Source of the DNA: Neurospora intermedia
Taxonomy: Eukaryota > Ascomycota > Sordariomycetes > Sordariales > Sordariaceae
Assembly: GCA_037102815.1 (NCBI GenBank)
Contig: BTPP01000010.1
Span: forward strand, 434,001-498,000
DNA: 64,000 nucleotides
Direction: 5' to 3'
Below, piece by piece: positions 43,472 to 56,400 of the stretch (its first letter is position 1; each line of letters begins with the position of its first letter). The notes beneath the pieces were generated by a model. It ran no database searches and was not told where the DNA came from. It saw only the letters and a list, made by a program, of their open reading frames with translations. Position numbers and translations under genes: made by a program.

Positions 43472-46400
43472 GGTCGCAAATTCTCCGATGGATTTCCACT
43501 CTTGAAAGCACGACAACAAGTCAACAACATCCCTGCTCCATCTTGCCCTTCCCATCTACATACATTTGTCCTGCGTAGGACTCTGTTTCGTTGAAGATGG
43601 GGTCTTTTTCAAACGTGAGATATGCCGAGAAGGAAAAACAGGATCAATGAATGATACAGCAATCCCCATCGGTATCAGCGGCTTCATTGTTTCCGACGTC
43701 TGAGACACACCGACCGTCTTCGGCCTCCACTTTCTCTTGTGCTTTTCTCGTCATTCCTTGTCATTGTCGTTATCTTTCAACGTCGTGCCCATCTTTGTTC
43801 GGCATGCATCTCCGACGGTGCAAAGATGCATCGGAGTATCGGGTTTGGAAAGGTGGTTTTGAATTTTTGCTGGAGCGCGTCATGATGGTTGTGGATCTAC
43901 TTTCCCATATGCATGCCTGGAGAGCACTGAAGAGGTACCCAGGTTACCATCCGTGGTTGCTTCGAGTTTAGCACGTCTCCTGGTACTCCTCTGGAGTCTG
44001 GCGCGATCATACAACGGCAAGCGAGATCCCGAAATATCCATGGCAATTCGCTCATATCAAACCTGTTGTGTAGGTCGGAGAGAAATGAAGTGTGAAAATT
44101 ACGATGCGTGCACATCACGCCAAGATTCGAAACAACTCCTGTCAGCTAGATTTCCCTTCGGTCGTTGGAGAGAAACCTTGTGGCCAGTGAGGATCTTGTG
44201 TTTTTGGTGTTTTCGCCTCTGGCTAATTTCCTCCTTGACCCTACATATGCTAGTAGTTCATCTATACAGTGTAGATCGATGCTCCCCTTTCTTGCGATGC
44301 GCATAGTAGCCATATGCTGCCACATACGGTCTTCATGTCAGGTACGCGTAGCAGCAACGGGAAGGATCGGATCCCTTCATTGGATGGGTAACATTGGGCG
44401 TTGCGAATTTTGGGGAATGAATCAAAGTTAAACCTCATCGTTTACCGCGGCTGAAAAAAAAGAAAGAAGGGAAAAAAAAAAAAAAAGAAACCATCATATC
44501 ATCACTTGGCTTTTGTCATAAAGTGGCCATGGCATCATAGCAATTAAGATGGCAATACTATAAAACCCATGTGCTAAGGTCGTAAGAAAGGAGAAAATGC
44601 TGTCACGAATACAACTCTGTCTTGGTACCTATCTCTCTATATCGTGCATATCCTATACCCGTATGACCAAGATCTCACTGGCCAAGTCACCAAAGAGGTC
44701 ACAGGCGCGCGATGCGCGGTTACCAGGCTCGTCTCCTGTCCACGCGATCGATATCAAAAGCCAAACAGAGCAAGGAAGGGAGGGAAACTTCAGGAACAGG
44801 GGGCCCAGAGAGGAGGGGAAGGTAGTATGGATGGACAGAGAAGATCTTGGAAAAAGCACGACGCTGAAGATGAATGCATCGGCACAGTTTGATGGGGGAG
44901 AATTGTTTATGCAATCTGCTAATGGATCTTCGATCAAAAGATCATCACGTCTGCTCCTCCAAGCCCAACGTGAATGAGGTGCATAGAGATCGCGTTTCAT
45001 CAAGAAAACGATTGTCGTGTACTGTACAACACGCAGCAATACCAATCACGTAAAGAGACAGCGATGGGTCTTGACAGTATGGAGAAGATCGTAACCACCC
45101 CCCCCCCCCCCCCCCCCTAGGCAAATATCACGCACTTAAGCGCAGTCTCTGAGACTTTTGTCCTCGGCTCCCATTATTACCGTTATCGTTTGTCGACTTT
45201 CCCCATACATAGTACTACTCCCCTTCATTTTACACGACTCTTCCTTGGTGAGCTGAGGCCAAGACCATTGTTGCGCGGTGCCATCACCAAGTTGGACGCC
45301 AAGAAGACGGAGTCTCCTCTTTCTTGAATTGAGATGGGATCCTTCGGCAACGCGGCTGCGCTAAAAGGGGACATGGGGGGCGGGGGGGGTATGTATTAGG
45401 ATGGCCTCTGGATGGGGAAAACAAATGGTAAAGTCGTGGCAGCCTGCCGCTCTCTCTTACGCACGATACAACAACAGCGTCGGTTTGGACAGCTGCTTCA
45501 GGCTTGCTGCATTAATAAGCCGCAACACCGTCCTCCGAATATTTCGCCTTGGCAACGTTTTGTGTGTCATCGCGAGGTGGTATTCGTAGCCGAATACTGA
45601 CGTTTTGTCATGTTTAAACCTCAAAGCCTCGCTCGCTTCCTCCTCCACCTTTCTGGGGAAGTTACAGGAGAGGTAGGGTAAGGGGGGGAGACAGAGAGGG
45701 CAGAATTTTCGGAGCGGATGGGTCGAGAGTGAACAATGAGCAGGCAACGTCCGGCGGTTTCATCGGAGATTCGTGATATGTAAAAGCCAAAGCAATGGTC
45801 GACGACAAGTAAAGTAACGTAGAGTCCATAGGAACGCAAGAATGAATCAGACTGACAAAACTTGTCGTGTGTCGATGACCTCGTAAGACTGTAGTGCTTC
45901 ATTGAACATGAGCTAGTATAGTGTAAAGAAAATAGACAATTGGCTCCGTTTTTCGGAGGTGTAACAAACACCGAAAATCTGGCGATATCCATCTCTGAAG
46001 GATGCAAGTCTCAGATCCCATCCTTTCATCGGCGACCATATCTGAGTCTGTCCTTCAGTCGGTCTCCGTACTCGCCGACATACCCTATCTTGTTGCATCT
46101 GCCCATTACCACCTCACGAGCTCCAGTTACAGCAAAAGAGAGCCCCATCGGCATTCAGCAATTCCTTGCTTTTGCGCGCTTTACCCTAGTAGCTACATTG
46201 TCGCGCGTGCCCTTATCTCTTTGATCGCGAAATTCCGAGGCTGGTGTTGAAAAAATTTCCCAAAGAAAAATTCTTTCCGATAAGTTGATGGTGGCTGTTC
46301 TCCCCATGCTTCTCCATCCTACCCGTCTCCAAAGTCACCCGGGCCAGCAGATATTTCACTTGGACCCCATTGCAATGATGTAATTCGAGCTGAGACCGGG

Positions 46401-47782
46401 TCTCGACCCTCGTCCGAGACCAGTACCGTAAACCGTATTGTAGCACATGAGTGTGGAGATGACCCTTGGCTTTATTTTGCATTGTATGCAGAAACTGAGT
46501 GTGACCTGGTTCTCCCCACTCTCTGACGGCAGATGGGCTTCAGTTTCAGTGTGAGAAAAGAAAGGGATGAGGAGGAATGAACAACGCATGCAGGCCATCA
46601 TCCAGTTCATGGAATTGGAAGAGAGCGATCTCGGTTTCGATATGCGATTGATGGGAGGGTGGACAATTCAATTCGTGTTTCACGAAAGATTATTCTGATC
46701 TCTGGATTGTTGGCCCAGGAGTACAAGGACATGTCAATTAAATTCCTGTTTCCGCATCCAGATACATTGGAATTCACATGATGAGGAGCCAAGGAGAATC
46801 GCATAATGGTAGATCACTGAATGATTGTGGTATTCGGGTGGTTAAAAACCGATCTGTTCAGAGAGTGAGGCACTCAAAAGTGCTCGTGGTATCAAGTTGC
46901 GGTAGTACATGTGAATGTCGGAAGACCGACTACAGAAAAACACCTTCCCAATGAGTTCCCAAACCCGCCCAGAAACCCCCTTCCGATTCCTTCCATGCCC
47001 CCCATTACCCTCCAGCCAATGCCCGTACCAGCGACCATGGTGATGTCTGACGCCGATGCCCATGCTCCCATAGTGATAGTGATACAGTTCCCAGATACAA
47101 AAACAAAAACAAAACAAAAAATTAGAGAAAATTGGTGGTTTTCGCAATGCTCGTTGAATCGTCATTCCAAATCGGAAGAATTAGCGAGAGTAGTCATTGA
47201 TTAAAAGGTCGGTATTATGTGGTGGTACATTGTCGAAATGCAAAATTCGCGCCAGCTGGATCCGGAGCTCAAGCTCGCGGAGGTTGTGATTGGAGTTCCC
47301 TCGGGCCCAGCTGGTACATTGTGTTCCAAAAGACTGGATGAGTGGTGGTAGCCATCGTGATGCGGCAGGATTGTCGCTTGGGTTGATTCAAAGGCCGAAG
47401 AACGACCGGGGAAAAGCGTACGGTCATCGACCAACCGTTGGTGTGGTTGATATTAGTGATGGCATGTCGAGACCGACGGTGAGAGGCTGCTGCGTTGATA
47501 TGCAGGCGGGCATGCAAACGCACTATGGCGTGCAGCTCGTGATGATTGATGCGCCAAAGGGGAGCCACTCAGTACTGAAAAAGCTACTGGGGCTCTGCAG
47601 TGGGCACTCTGCAGCCTTGTGCTCCGCGGCCAGTGAAACCAATCTTGAGAAAGCTCGGCCCGGCCGCAACCCTTGTAGAAAGAGGATATGTAGAGCATAG
47701 ACAGACAATGATGAGAACAAGGAGACATGAGAGATGCCAAGATGTCATCCAGTTGCTTTCCATCCATGTTGAAGCGAGCTGC
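43472..47782. other. Gene-poor region, first part
   Basis: About 4.3 kb with short ORFs only, none recognisable and none with convincing splice signals. It holds the C20 tract at 45098-45117, an A14 run near 44475 and a G-rich stretch near 45374-45390. Long noncoding transcripts are possible but nothing in the sequence proves them. Confidence 0.45.
45098..45117 (+). repeat. Poly-C tract (20 C)
   Basis: An uninterrupted C run in noncoding DNA. The reverse strand is poly-G. It is the second of three such tracts, all with C on the plus strand, in the gene-poor part of the window. Confidence 0.85.
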
Positions 47783-47875
47783 TTAACCCCTCTTGGGAAG
47801 AGGAGGAAGAGGGCGGCTGGGAGGGGGGCCGGGGCAGGGAGGAAGCTGGGAAGGACGCTGAGCGGCGGCAGGCAT
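47783..47875 (-). CDS. Putative 30-residue proline-rich microprotein behind a strong leader
   Basis: The ATG at 47875-47873 has an excellent context (CCACCAAAATGCC) after a CA-rich leader of about 235 nt. The frame runs 30 codons (MPAAAQRPSQLPPCPGPP, then SRPLPPLPKRG) to a TAA at 47785-47783. No good donor site was found that would extend it. A second ATG in the same frame follows at 47767 (MDGKQLDDILASL, 104 codons), but its content is not recognisable. Either the product is a microprotein, or this is an upstream frame, or the transcript is mainly noncoding. Translation is unproven. Confidence 0.35.
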   Translation of the reverse strand: MPAAAQRPSQLPPCPGPPPSRPLPPLPKRG

Positions 47876-48148
47876 TTTGGTGGTTTGTTTTGGTGTTGTG
47901 ATAGATGTTGTTGTTGTTGTTATAGATATTCGTGTGGATGACTAGGTATGTAGTCAAGTGCCGAGTTGAGTTCTTTGGAGGTTGGCTGTGGTGGTAGATA
48001 TAAGCTGTCGTTGGTAGAAGCTTGTGTAATCCGAAGACTGTTTGAAGTGTCTTGAGTGTCCTGATGGTGAGCTGATTGGTGTTGTTTGATCTGATGATGG
48101 CTATTCAAAGGTGGTGAGAGGAGGGTGGGAGGGCTCAGGCTTATATGT
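47876..48148 (-). promoter_or_regulatory. TATA box and long CA-rich leader of an orphan transcript
   Basis: A TACATATAAG sequence at about 48148-48139 (minus) stands some 30 bp before a G-poor stretch that runs to the CAAAATG at 47875. The stretch contains phrases such as CATCAGATCAAACAACACC and CTATCACAACACCAAAACA plus an AAC repeat. This composition is that of leaders of well-expressed genes in this genome type. The start of transcription is inferred. Confidence 0.5.
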
Positions 48149-51100
48149 AGGAAATGTGCCGAGTAACGACCTCAACATTGCCCTTTACGGATAACGTGGA
48201 GATGGGCAGGGTGGCAGGCTCTGTGAATTCACAGACAGGGCTGCGGCCAGGCAGTTAGTTGGTGCCAGGGTCTGTGGATCGCAGCCCTCGAACGAGAAAA
48301 GCCCAGCGTGAATGGAAAATGCCCGGCGACAATGGTACGCATGGTAAGCATGGTACGCATGGTACGCATGGTTGTAAGCCTGGTACGTACCGTCATGGTA
48401 TCAGGAACGGGCGGGACCTGGCAGCTGAGACCGTGGAGTAGTACATTGGACGGGGGTTCAGGTACAAGCGATGTAGCGCTGCTGGCGCGATGAATTGCTG
48501 CGCGCGTTACAAAAATAAAGTTGCGCATCGCACTCAAGGGTTGTCGAGCCTTGTACCAGGACATGAAGGACGCTAACTTGCGGTGACGCAGCCATGGCTT
48601 GGCGTAATTGAACGTCTCAAAGCAGTGAAAGGTTCCTGAATTGTGCCTGGAAGGCTACCAGCGCGATCCTGGTAATGAATGACCTTTGAGTGAGTTCGCG
48701 TTGCGAGAAAAATGAAACACAGCAGGCCGACCGGGGTGCCCTGCTGCATGACACCGCTTTCCCCCCTGTCTTGCAAGAAAGGCGATTGGGGAAGGAGAAC
48801 AAGTGCCCTTTGTATAGTACCTGCCGCAAGTACCTGATGACTGGAGCAGGCCAAACAGCCTTTCATTTCCATTCTCACCCATTTTTGGCTGTCGTTGTCG
48901 CCGGTCCCGCAGGACTCCAAAAATACGATCGGTACGGGATCGTACGGGGGCCCGCGCTGTAATAATGGGCTAATGAGTGGGATTGGGAATAATGGGAGAA
49001 CAGGCAAAGTCCTGGAATCGGTTTGCAAGAGAAGAACGTCCTTGGTGTTCTGGAAATAGCGGTCGGCCTGCTTTCCCATGGCATCCATGACGACGGCAAC
49101 TCCTTTGCAATCAGACGTCGTGATTGTTGTCCTTATCGCACCTGGGGTTTGCTTGTCTGTCACAGGATGTGTTGGGCTTCTTTCGCGTGCCGGTGCCATA
49201 TGGCAAAACATGATGGCCATGCGACCGGGCCTCCGGCGACCCGCGCTGTCCGTCCGAACTCTGCCAGTGCTCGCCCGCCAAGGCCAAACCCGCCGGCTAT
49301 TGCGCTGGAGAACGAAGATGCGGTTGCCGTCGTGGTCGGCCGGCCATTGAGAGCGGGCCTAGCCAAGACCTCATTCACATCCACACTCGGCAGGCGGGAT
49401 AACTTCTGAAACAATATTGCGTCCACTGACAAGAGTCATCGACATCATGTTTACTCGGCTGTACTGGATGGGACGTGATTTCATCCTGCTTCTACATTTC
49501 TGGGAGAAAACGGGACGTGATCGATGATCTGCCACCATTCATTCGCGCATTACCCGCATTCAGGTCAGGCATTTTGACATTCAAGGGCGTCCAAAAAGGG
49601 CAGCGTACATTGGTGCGCACATTGCAGCTGAAAGTTGTTGGCGTTGGCGTTGGCGATTCCTATCGTATCTTCCACTTGGAGTACCTTATGCAAATTTTGC
49701 TTGCCTTTTTTTTTCGAGCGTATCCACCGGCAATCTCAGGGCTTCATTAGACTCAGTACTGTAGGTACTGTGCAAAGCTGCATAGGGGAACATTCCACTT
49801 GGCTTTTTGCTGTTAGCCTGCCCCCAGCAGTCCCAGGCACGCCAGACCACAGCGTTGTTTCTGTTTTCGGGGTCCCCCCAGGAACCAGGAACAGGTTCAT
49901 TTGCCCTGCCGCTGTCGCCGATGCCGTTGGGTTTTTTCCCCTTAGTACACTAGGTATGCTCAGAATGCTGAGGAATTTTTGCCACCTTCTCATTTCCACG
50001 AAACCCGCCAAAACAGGCCCTAAAAATTCTTGAGACTCCATGGAGCACCCTCCTGGGACAATTACATACCACAACTCCGGGCACTGTCCACCGTCCATCT
50101 TCGGCCCGCCCGACCACCAACGTTTCAGTCTCGGGCACGAGAAAGCAGCGAATCTGTCAAACGAACGGCCGAACTCATGCTCAACAACGGGATGCGGTTT
50201 ACCCTTCGGACGCGACTGTGATCGCACAACTGCCGTCCTGCGGTCGAACGAGCCAAAGCCGGTTCCCGGCTGACCGTCGGTCAGTGTCCAACCTAAGACA
50301 TGTAAGAAATGTTTCAATGAGCTGCAGGAGCCGTGTGCTCGACTTGAGACAGCACCGATCAACACGTAATAATACCGTATAAACTCGGGGCCTTCGTTCT
50401 CGGATTCTAAAGAGTAGGTACCTTGGGGTCTGGGTTTTCAAAGAGGTTCAAGCGTATCTGTAATGCTGCATGTCACGGTGCTTTCTCGAAAACGTACACC
50501 CTCCGAGTGTCTTTCAAAAGCATGTGCCGCTTCTGCTAGCAGTAAGTTCTGCATATCCGATCGTCAGCTGGCCCCCTTTTGGTTGCCTTTTCAAACACTC
50601 GTAAATTACCTTATGCTGTCTTCACGCCATTATAATATCAACAATGATGGCGGTCGCCTTGTTGTCACCTCGTTTGCATAGTGCTCGCAATGCCTGTGTT
50701 ACAACCAACCACACGCCACCGTTGCAAGTGGCTGACCTGGATGCCTACGCAGTACATTGTCCCTGTAGGCTAGTTGATAGCTCACAAAACTGCCGAGACT
50801 GGAAGTTGTGTCGGCGATGAGAGGACATGCCATGGTCAGCGCGATGCAAGTGTGTACATCAGTGTAGGAGATTCGATCACATTGCCTTCTCATTGACGTC
50901 ATTACCCAGTCACCTTGAGACAGCTTCTTCCCCCTCCGCACTTGGGAATTGCTTTTAGGGGTGAGACCGACGCCGGATCGGAGCCCCACGATGTTGAGGC
51001 TGATAGTCTTTACGCACTAGAGTGGACGTCTGAGATCCAGAACGCGCCGCCGAAAAAGAAAATCGTCCGTCCTTGTGTTGTTCGTTTGCCCGGCGGCGAA

Positions 51101-53033
51101 GCCGACAGAGCGGCCCGGAAATGAAATGCACTGCAGTCCTCAGCTATTCGTTTTTCGCTGCGTGCGCGGAGTGCTGGACGGAATTGGAATGGGATGGAGG
51201 AGCGGAACGGGAGCATCGCCTTCCTTGGCTCGTTCCCAAGAACAAGAGATAGCCAGCGCAGGTAGCCCCATTCGACAGACGATTGCATGACGGGAATGCC
51301 TCAGAATATTCCTCTTGTCAGGAACCGTCTCGTCAGGAACTGGGCCAGGACTGGGCTGACGGTGCGACCTTCGACTGGATTGGCGTCCTTGGAGAACGCC
51401 ACGCACTTTGGTTGGCGAGGGCCACTTCCCCGCATCACAACTTATACAGTGTTTGCGCCCAAAGGGGATATCCCACCACCTTGGGGGGTGAGCCTGTGTC
51501 AGCCGAAGTCTGGTAGGTTGATAAGAACGAGCTTGTTGAACTGGTCAGCTCGGGCTGGATAGCCTCTTCGATCATGGCATCCGGTGATTAGGAAACCCCA
51601 CTATCAAGTCTACTTTTTTTTCTTTTTTTTTTTTTCTGGCAAATTATCCATGATGACCTATTACTGGGCTTCAACTGCAATGACATGTCGCGATCAGTGG
51701 TGTAAAGAAAGCCGGGGAAGTCAGATGTAGTGTAAGGCAGGCAGACAGACAAGGCAGGCAGGCAGGGATAAGGAAGATCTTATCAAGGTACGTGTACACT
51801 AGTTTGCTCATCTAAGCGCTAACCCGCCATATTGGCAAGTTCTCCGTCCCAAGTCGAAATATCAAGACATGGTCAACACGAATATCCTGCATAAGGCTCA
51901 CTGTGCTTTAGGTGAGACTCTGCCCCCAAAGGGCGTGCGCTGGCTGATCGAACTTGCATGTCCTATCGAGTGTGTTCAATGTGGGCCTGTTTCAGACCAT
52001 TTGTACCTGATCAGCATTAATATTTAGGCTTTATGGCGTAACCGATTTTAGCGAGCGCTTATTTGGCCATAGCATTGACAACTTGGGACTTCATGATCAT
52101 ACTGTAGTATACTATGCTCTACGCGAACGGCTGGAGAGGGAACTCGAGTCACTGGCGCCTATCAAAACCTCTTGACCGTGACCGTGCCTTTCGGTACCAT
52201 TATCACATACACGCAGCACGCTCGGAAGTGCAGGAGGAAGCGCATTGAAGCCAGGCAAAGCCGCCGAAGGTGCTGAACGGGATACCGTGGCGAGGCTCGC
52301 AACAACGGATTCCTGGCGTGGCATGGGTCGAAAGGGTAAGCGATGTGTAAGTGTACGGCAGAAATAGAACGGGAACGAAGGGGAGCGAAACACATGCGAG
52401 AGCCGGGAAATGTAACTCAACCTTCCCAGTCCTATTCGGACACAGATTGAGTACCGTACCCAGCCCTCTCCAGCCGTGTCTCGAGGTGGATTTGCTGACC
52501 GCTGACTCTGAGTCCCTTTCCGACCCTTTCCCTCTCCAGTGGGTTGCGCCCTTTGCGGGCAATACTTCCCTTTGCGGCCTGCTTCGCGGAGTATGTAGTA
52601 CTTCGAAATGCGGTTCCTCAGATGAAGGTAAACTGTCGATACCGAACCTGAACCCTGATGGTGACCAAGAATAGAATATTGTGCAAGGGAGAAGAGGGGG
52701 TAAATTACCAAAAGCACGGGGCGTCACCCTCGTATCTTCGCTATCCCTGGAGCCCTACCCGGGCTGAGGTTTATCGATCACGGCGAGCGTGAGAGTCAGC
52801 GTTGTTGGGGATCTTGTGTCCAGGGTCTCTGCATGTGGGATTGCGAATGATGGCAAGCATCCTTGGGTGGTGGTAATTGCTGCTGACAAAGGTTTCTAAT
52901 GCCGTTGCTCGTTGTCGTTGTCGTCCTGCGACGGCTGACCCGGCAGGCTGGGACCTCTTTTGTGGATCCTGCCCTCCGCACAAAGCTCCAAGCCCCACAA
53001 GTCGCTGGGTTCTCCAGCCCTCTAGCGTAGGTA
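48149..53033. other. Gene-poor region, second part
   Basis: About 4.9 kb holding only unrecognisable ORFs (longest 215 codons at 48573-49220 and 209 codons at 49736-50365, both minus). It includes the 9-bp tandem repeat at 48334-48393, a TTGGCG triplet repeat at 49638-49655 and GGCAGGCAGACAGACAAGGC-type repeats at about 51735-51768. No gene is supported. Confidence 0.45.
48334..48393 (+). repeat. 9-bp minisatellite, GGTACGCAT type
   Basis: Tandem units GGTACGCAT, GGTAAGCAT, GGTACGCAT, GGTACGCAT followed by decayed units (GGTTGTAAGCCT, GGTACGTAC). Five to six units can be followed. It lies in noncoding DNA. Confidence 0.75.
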
Positions 53034-53460
53034 GTGTACGGATTTGCCGCTCAGGGCATTGCATTGCTCCCAAACGGGCAACAACAACAACAAAAACATC
53101 AACGACATCACAACATCACAACATCACGACATCTCGCCGCTACGCTTCCCGTGAATCGTGTTCAACCCATGCTGACGCATGAACACCCAACAGTCTCAAC
53201 CGCTTCTTCACATGCCAGATCATCTTTAGTGCGGGGTCAGCATGGCAAATCGACCTCCGCTTCGTATCGTCGGCACCCGATATCTAGCACTGCCAGCTTA
53301 CCCCTCGCTCGGTGCTGTTGCCAAGAATTTCATGGGAGAAACCAGATGGCTGGTGGTAATCATGGTTCCGGCGAATTCATTTTTGCAAAGTATCACTTGT
53401 ACAGTACTTCGGCCGCCTTCTCAAGAGCTGTCGTACCCCTGTCCATGATGTTGTGAGAGT
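53034..53460 (+). other. Leader-like CA-rich stretch followed by weak small ORFs
   Basis: Bases 53075-53135 have CAACAACAACAAAAACATC and ACATCACAACATCACGACATC, the style of a fungal 5' leader. Two overlapping frames follow: one from the ATG at about 53169 (MLTHEHPTVSTASSHARSS) and one at 53242-53448 (MANRPPLRIVGTRYLALPAY, 68 codons). Neither is recognisable. This could be a short or noncoding transcript. Confidence 0.3.
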
Positions 53461-56400
53461 TGGTTTTCATGTGGCTTACATGTTTATCCCGGCAAGAATA
53501 TATAACAGTGCAGTCATCTGACTCAACTCGCCCAGCTTTTCACAACCTCCTTCCCTGTCTCGGTCGTATGCGGCCAGATACAGGCACCGATTACAGAGCA
53601 CCGGAACCAACGACTTTTCACCTCGGCTGGGTTGGGGCTCTGGGGATTGGCTGTCAAAAATTTTCCAACCTTCTGGAAGCTGCGGAGTAAAAGAAACGGC
53701 AACGTGTCGCCGGGATACCATCTCTTGGAGCGTTTGATCAAGTTATCTTCACTCTGCCAGGTTCACCGATACTCATTTTTTTTTCCCCGTTCATCTTGAC
53801 CACCACACCGCCGGCGCAATGTCGTCGGTGGCCCGCTCCGAGGCCCTGAACCATGGAAACGGTCATGCATCTAAACAAATTTTCACATGGCAGCAGGGAC
53901 AGACCTCCGACAATTCCATCGTGATCGCCATAGGCTAGGGATGAACATGCTGCGTCCAACAGCGAGGCGCGAGGCGGCTTAGACATGATGCGATAGCGGA
54001 GAGTATCAGGCAACGGGGCTATATGCTGACCGATAACAAGGCACCCACTCTAGTCGGGGTGTTGCGACGAAGGAATGTGACACGTCTCGGACATAAATGA
54101 CTGCCGCACTCGAAGACAGCAGCCACATGCGCATGGAGAAAGATTCCCATCACATCATTTGGCCGGCGAGAGTCGCACGGCGTAAGCACTCCTCCACCGC
54201 CTTCTCACCACCGCAGTGGTAACACTGGCCCACGGAACCACCGGCACACCGGCCTCAACCGTGGGATATCGGGCGGGGCTTTGACACAACCACGACAGTC
54301 CTACGGCTCTTTCGGAATAGCAAAGGCTGTGATAAAGGGAAGCTATCAGAATGTGCCCTGTTTCCAGCAAGGCGCGCTTGCCCGTGGGCTTGGCTAAGCA
54401 TATCCACCGGAAAAAAACACGAGGACGCCAGCTGCGCAGCTCCAGGATCCGCACTATGTATACAGCCAGCAGGCACGCACCAATGGTATGTGGCCCGCGG
54501 TAACAAACCTTTCAATCTGTGCCGTCATCTCTGTGCAAGACCAACGGGCACAGCATCACGACTTTAGCTCGGATCAGTAGCGTAGTAGTGGTAAGATATG
54601 GCACTGCTCCCTTGAGATTATCTGGGTAGAGGTAGCATCCGTACCTTTGTCCTACCCATCCCTCTACCCTTCCCCTCCATCTGTCTCGTCTTCCTTATGG
54701 CTACCGGATGCCTGATCTGCGCCGCTTTGTGTTACCAGAGCCGCATTACCCTCAAGGCTGGGGTTCACCACTATCACGCGGTGGCCTAGGATGGGTTATT
54801 TGTTGTCGGCACGTAAGTATCCGCGCACTAAGAACCTCCAGGGGAACGACTCAGCCCGAAGGCCCAAGGCCACCCTCCAGTTCATCACGAGACCCCGCAT
54901 GATATGTGCTTCAATGACGTGATAGAGTTGTCTTCTTATGGCAAGGTGTCGGTTAGCAGCGGATTACCGATACGGGCGCGCACCTGGGGCCACGTGGAGG
55001 CTGCTTGTTTTGGGTTAGACGCCGACCCCGAATCTCTCCAAGTCAGGAACAATTGAATGTTCATCTCAATCGTACGTACTGATGATAGGTACTGCTTCTT
55101 TCTGATTGGGTAATTGCGGCTTCAAACCTTTATTCTGCTCACCCTGTTGTCATGCGGAGTGCTTTTGGGTGCGCGACGTTCGCCCAGCCAGGTCAGCTGC
55201 TACGGAGTGTTTCGAGCGAAGCGACCAGGTACGGCACTAGGCACGCCAAACACATCGACCCTTTGATACATAGCTTCACGGCTGGGCCGTCAGGGATGAG
55301 GGCTCGGATTGCCACCAATCAAAGGACAGAGCAAGGAGGTTAACGAGCCGAGGAAGATCATGGTCTCACTCCATTTTCCAAAGCTCACCATCTCCAGGCC
55401 ATTCTCGGGGGTTTCCAGCTAGCCTGATCAGCTAGGGCGGCCGAGATATCCAATTTCTCGCCTGTATCTCTCAACCAAAGCAACGCCAAGCGAGAATTTC
55501 ACGATTGATGCGCCCCACGGTCTGTATCCGCCAGTCCAAAGTCAGACGAACTCGCGAACCTCCATCGGATTTTCCATCGGAGATTGGCAAACGGGCGACG
55601 AGAGAGGAAAAGGCTGGTTGAAAATGGAAAAGACTGACGGTAGCGAGACTAGTCGCTCGTAAGATCATTACGGTATTTTACACTGATACCAACTCGAGGG
55701 ACACTGATCCTGAAACGAAGTGTTTCGTTCGGTTTGAAACGTGTCAACATGATACGACAGGGCTTATCATGTTCAGTGAACAGCCCGTGAAGAGTCTTCT
55801 CTGGAGTTGACACTGTTCACCACGGCGAAACGGACAATTTCCTCTCGGAGTTGGCGACACTGGGGTGGTTGGCATCCCGTTCCAGCAAACTTACAGCTGC
55901 TCAGGGGTAGTGTATGCACTATCTTGCGCCATACGCCGTACCTGACAGAAGAGCGATCTAGACCCCTGTCTTGCCACGTGGGAAGAGCTGCTCGTCCGCA
56001 TCGAGCGAACAACGTGGACCTGAATGAACACCCCTGGACTGCACAAGACTACGAACCGCTAACGATCTGTGATTGGTGTTGTGGTGTAGCTTGGTCCGAA
56101 CTTTGTCGGTGTCCCTCTGCTCCGATCTCGTCTTTCACGTTGGGGGGAGGGATCAAAATTGATGCGCAACATCATCAAGACGAGTGTGATTTCTAATGAT
56201 CAGCGCCAGCACCAGGTGTTGTTGTGTCAATACACGTTCTCATGACAGAGATGACGGCCATTCAATAAGCTGTTTGTTCTGCTACCGCCTCGAAACATCT
56301 TGTGGTTGAGGTGCCATGGTCGATTTCCTCACATTATCTCATGAGCCGCAGCCAAGAGCCGAGTCAGATGTTGGAACCAAGATATTCCCGTCATCATCTC

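Noticed and set aside
48573-49220. 215-codon minus-strand ORF
   Set aside because: No recognisable domain, unlike the coding style of the other genes, and no leader-like sequence upstream.
49736-50365. 209-codon minus-strand ORF
   Set aside because: No recognisable domain; random-looking composition with Cys and Trp scattered. It could still be an orphan gene.
52112-52717. 201-codon minus-strand ORF
   Set aside because: No recognisable content; several other frames over the same DNA are also open, so it is probably chance.
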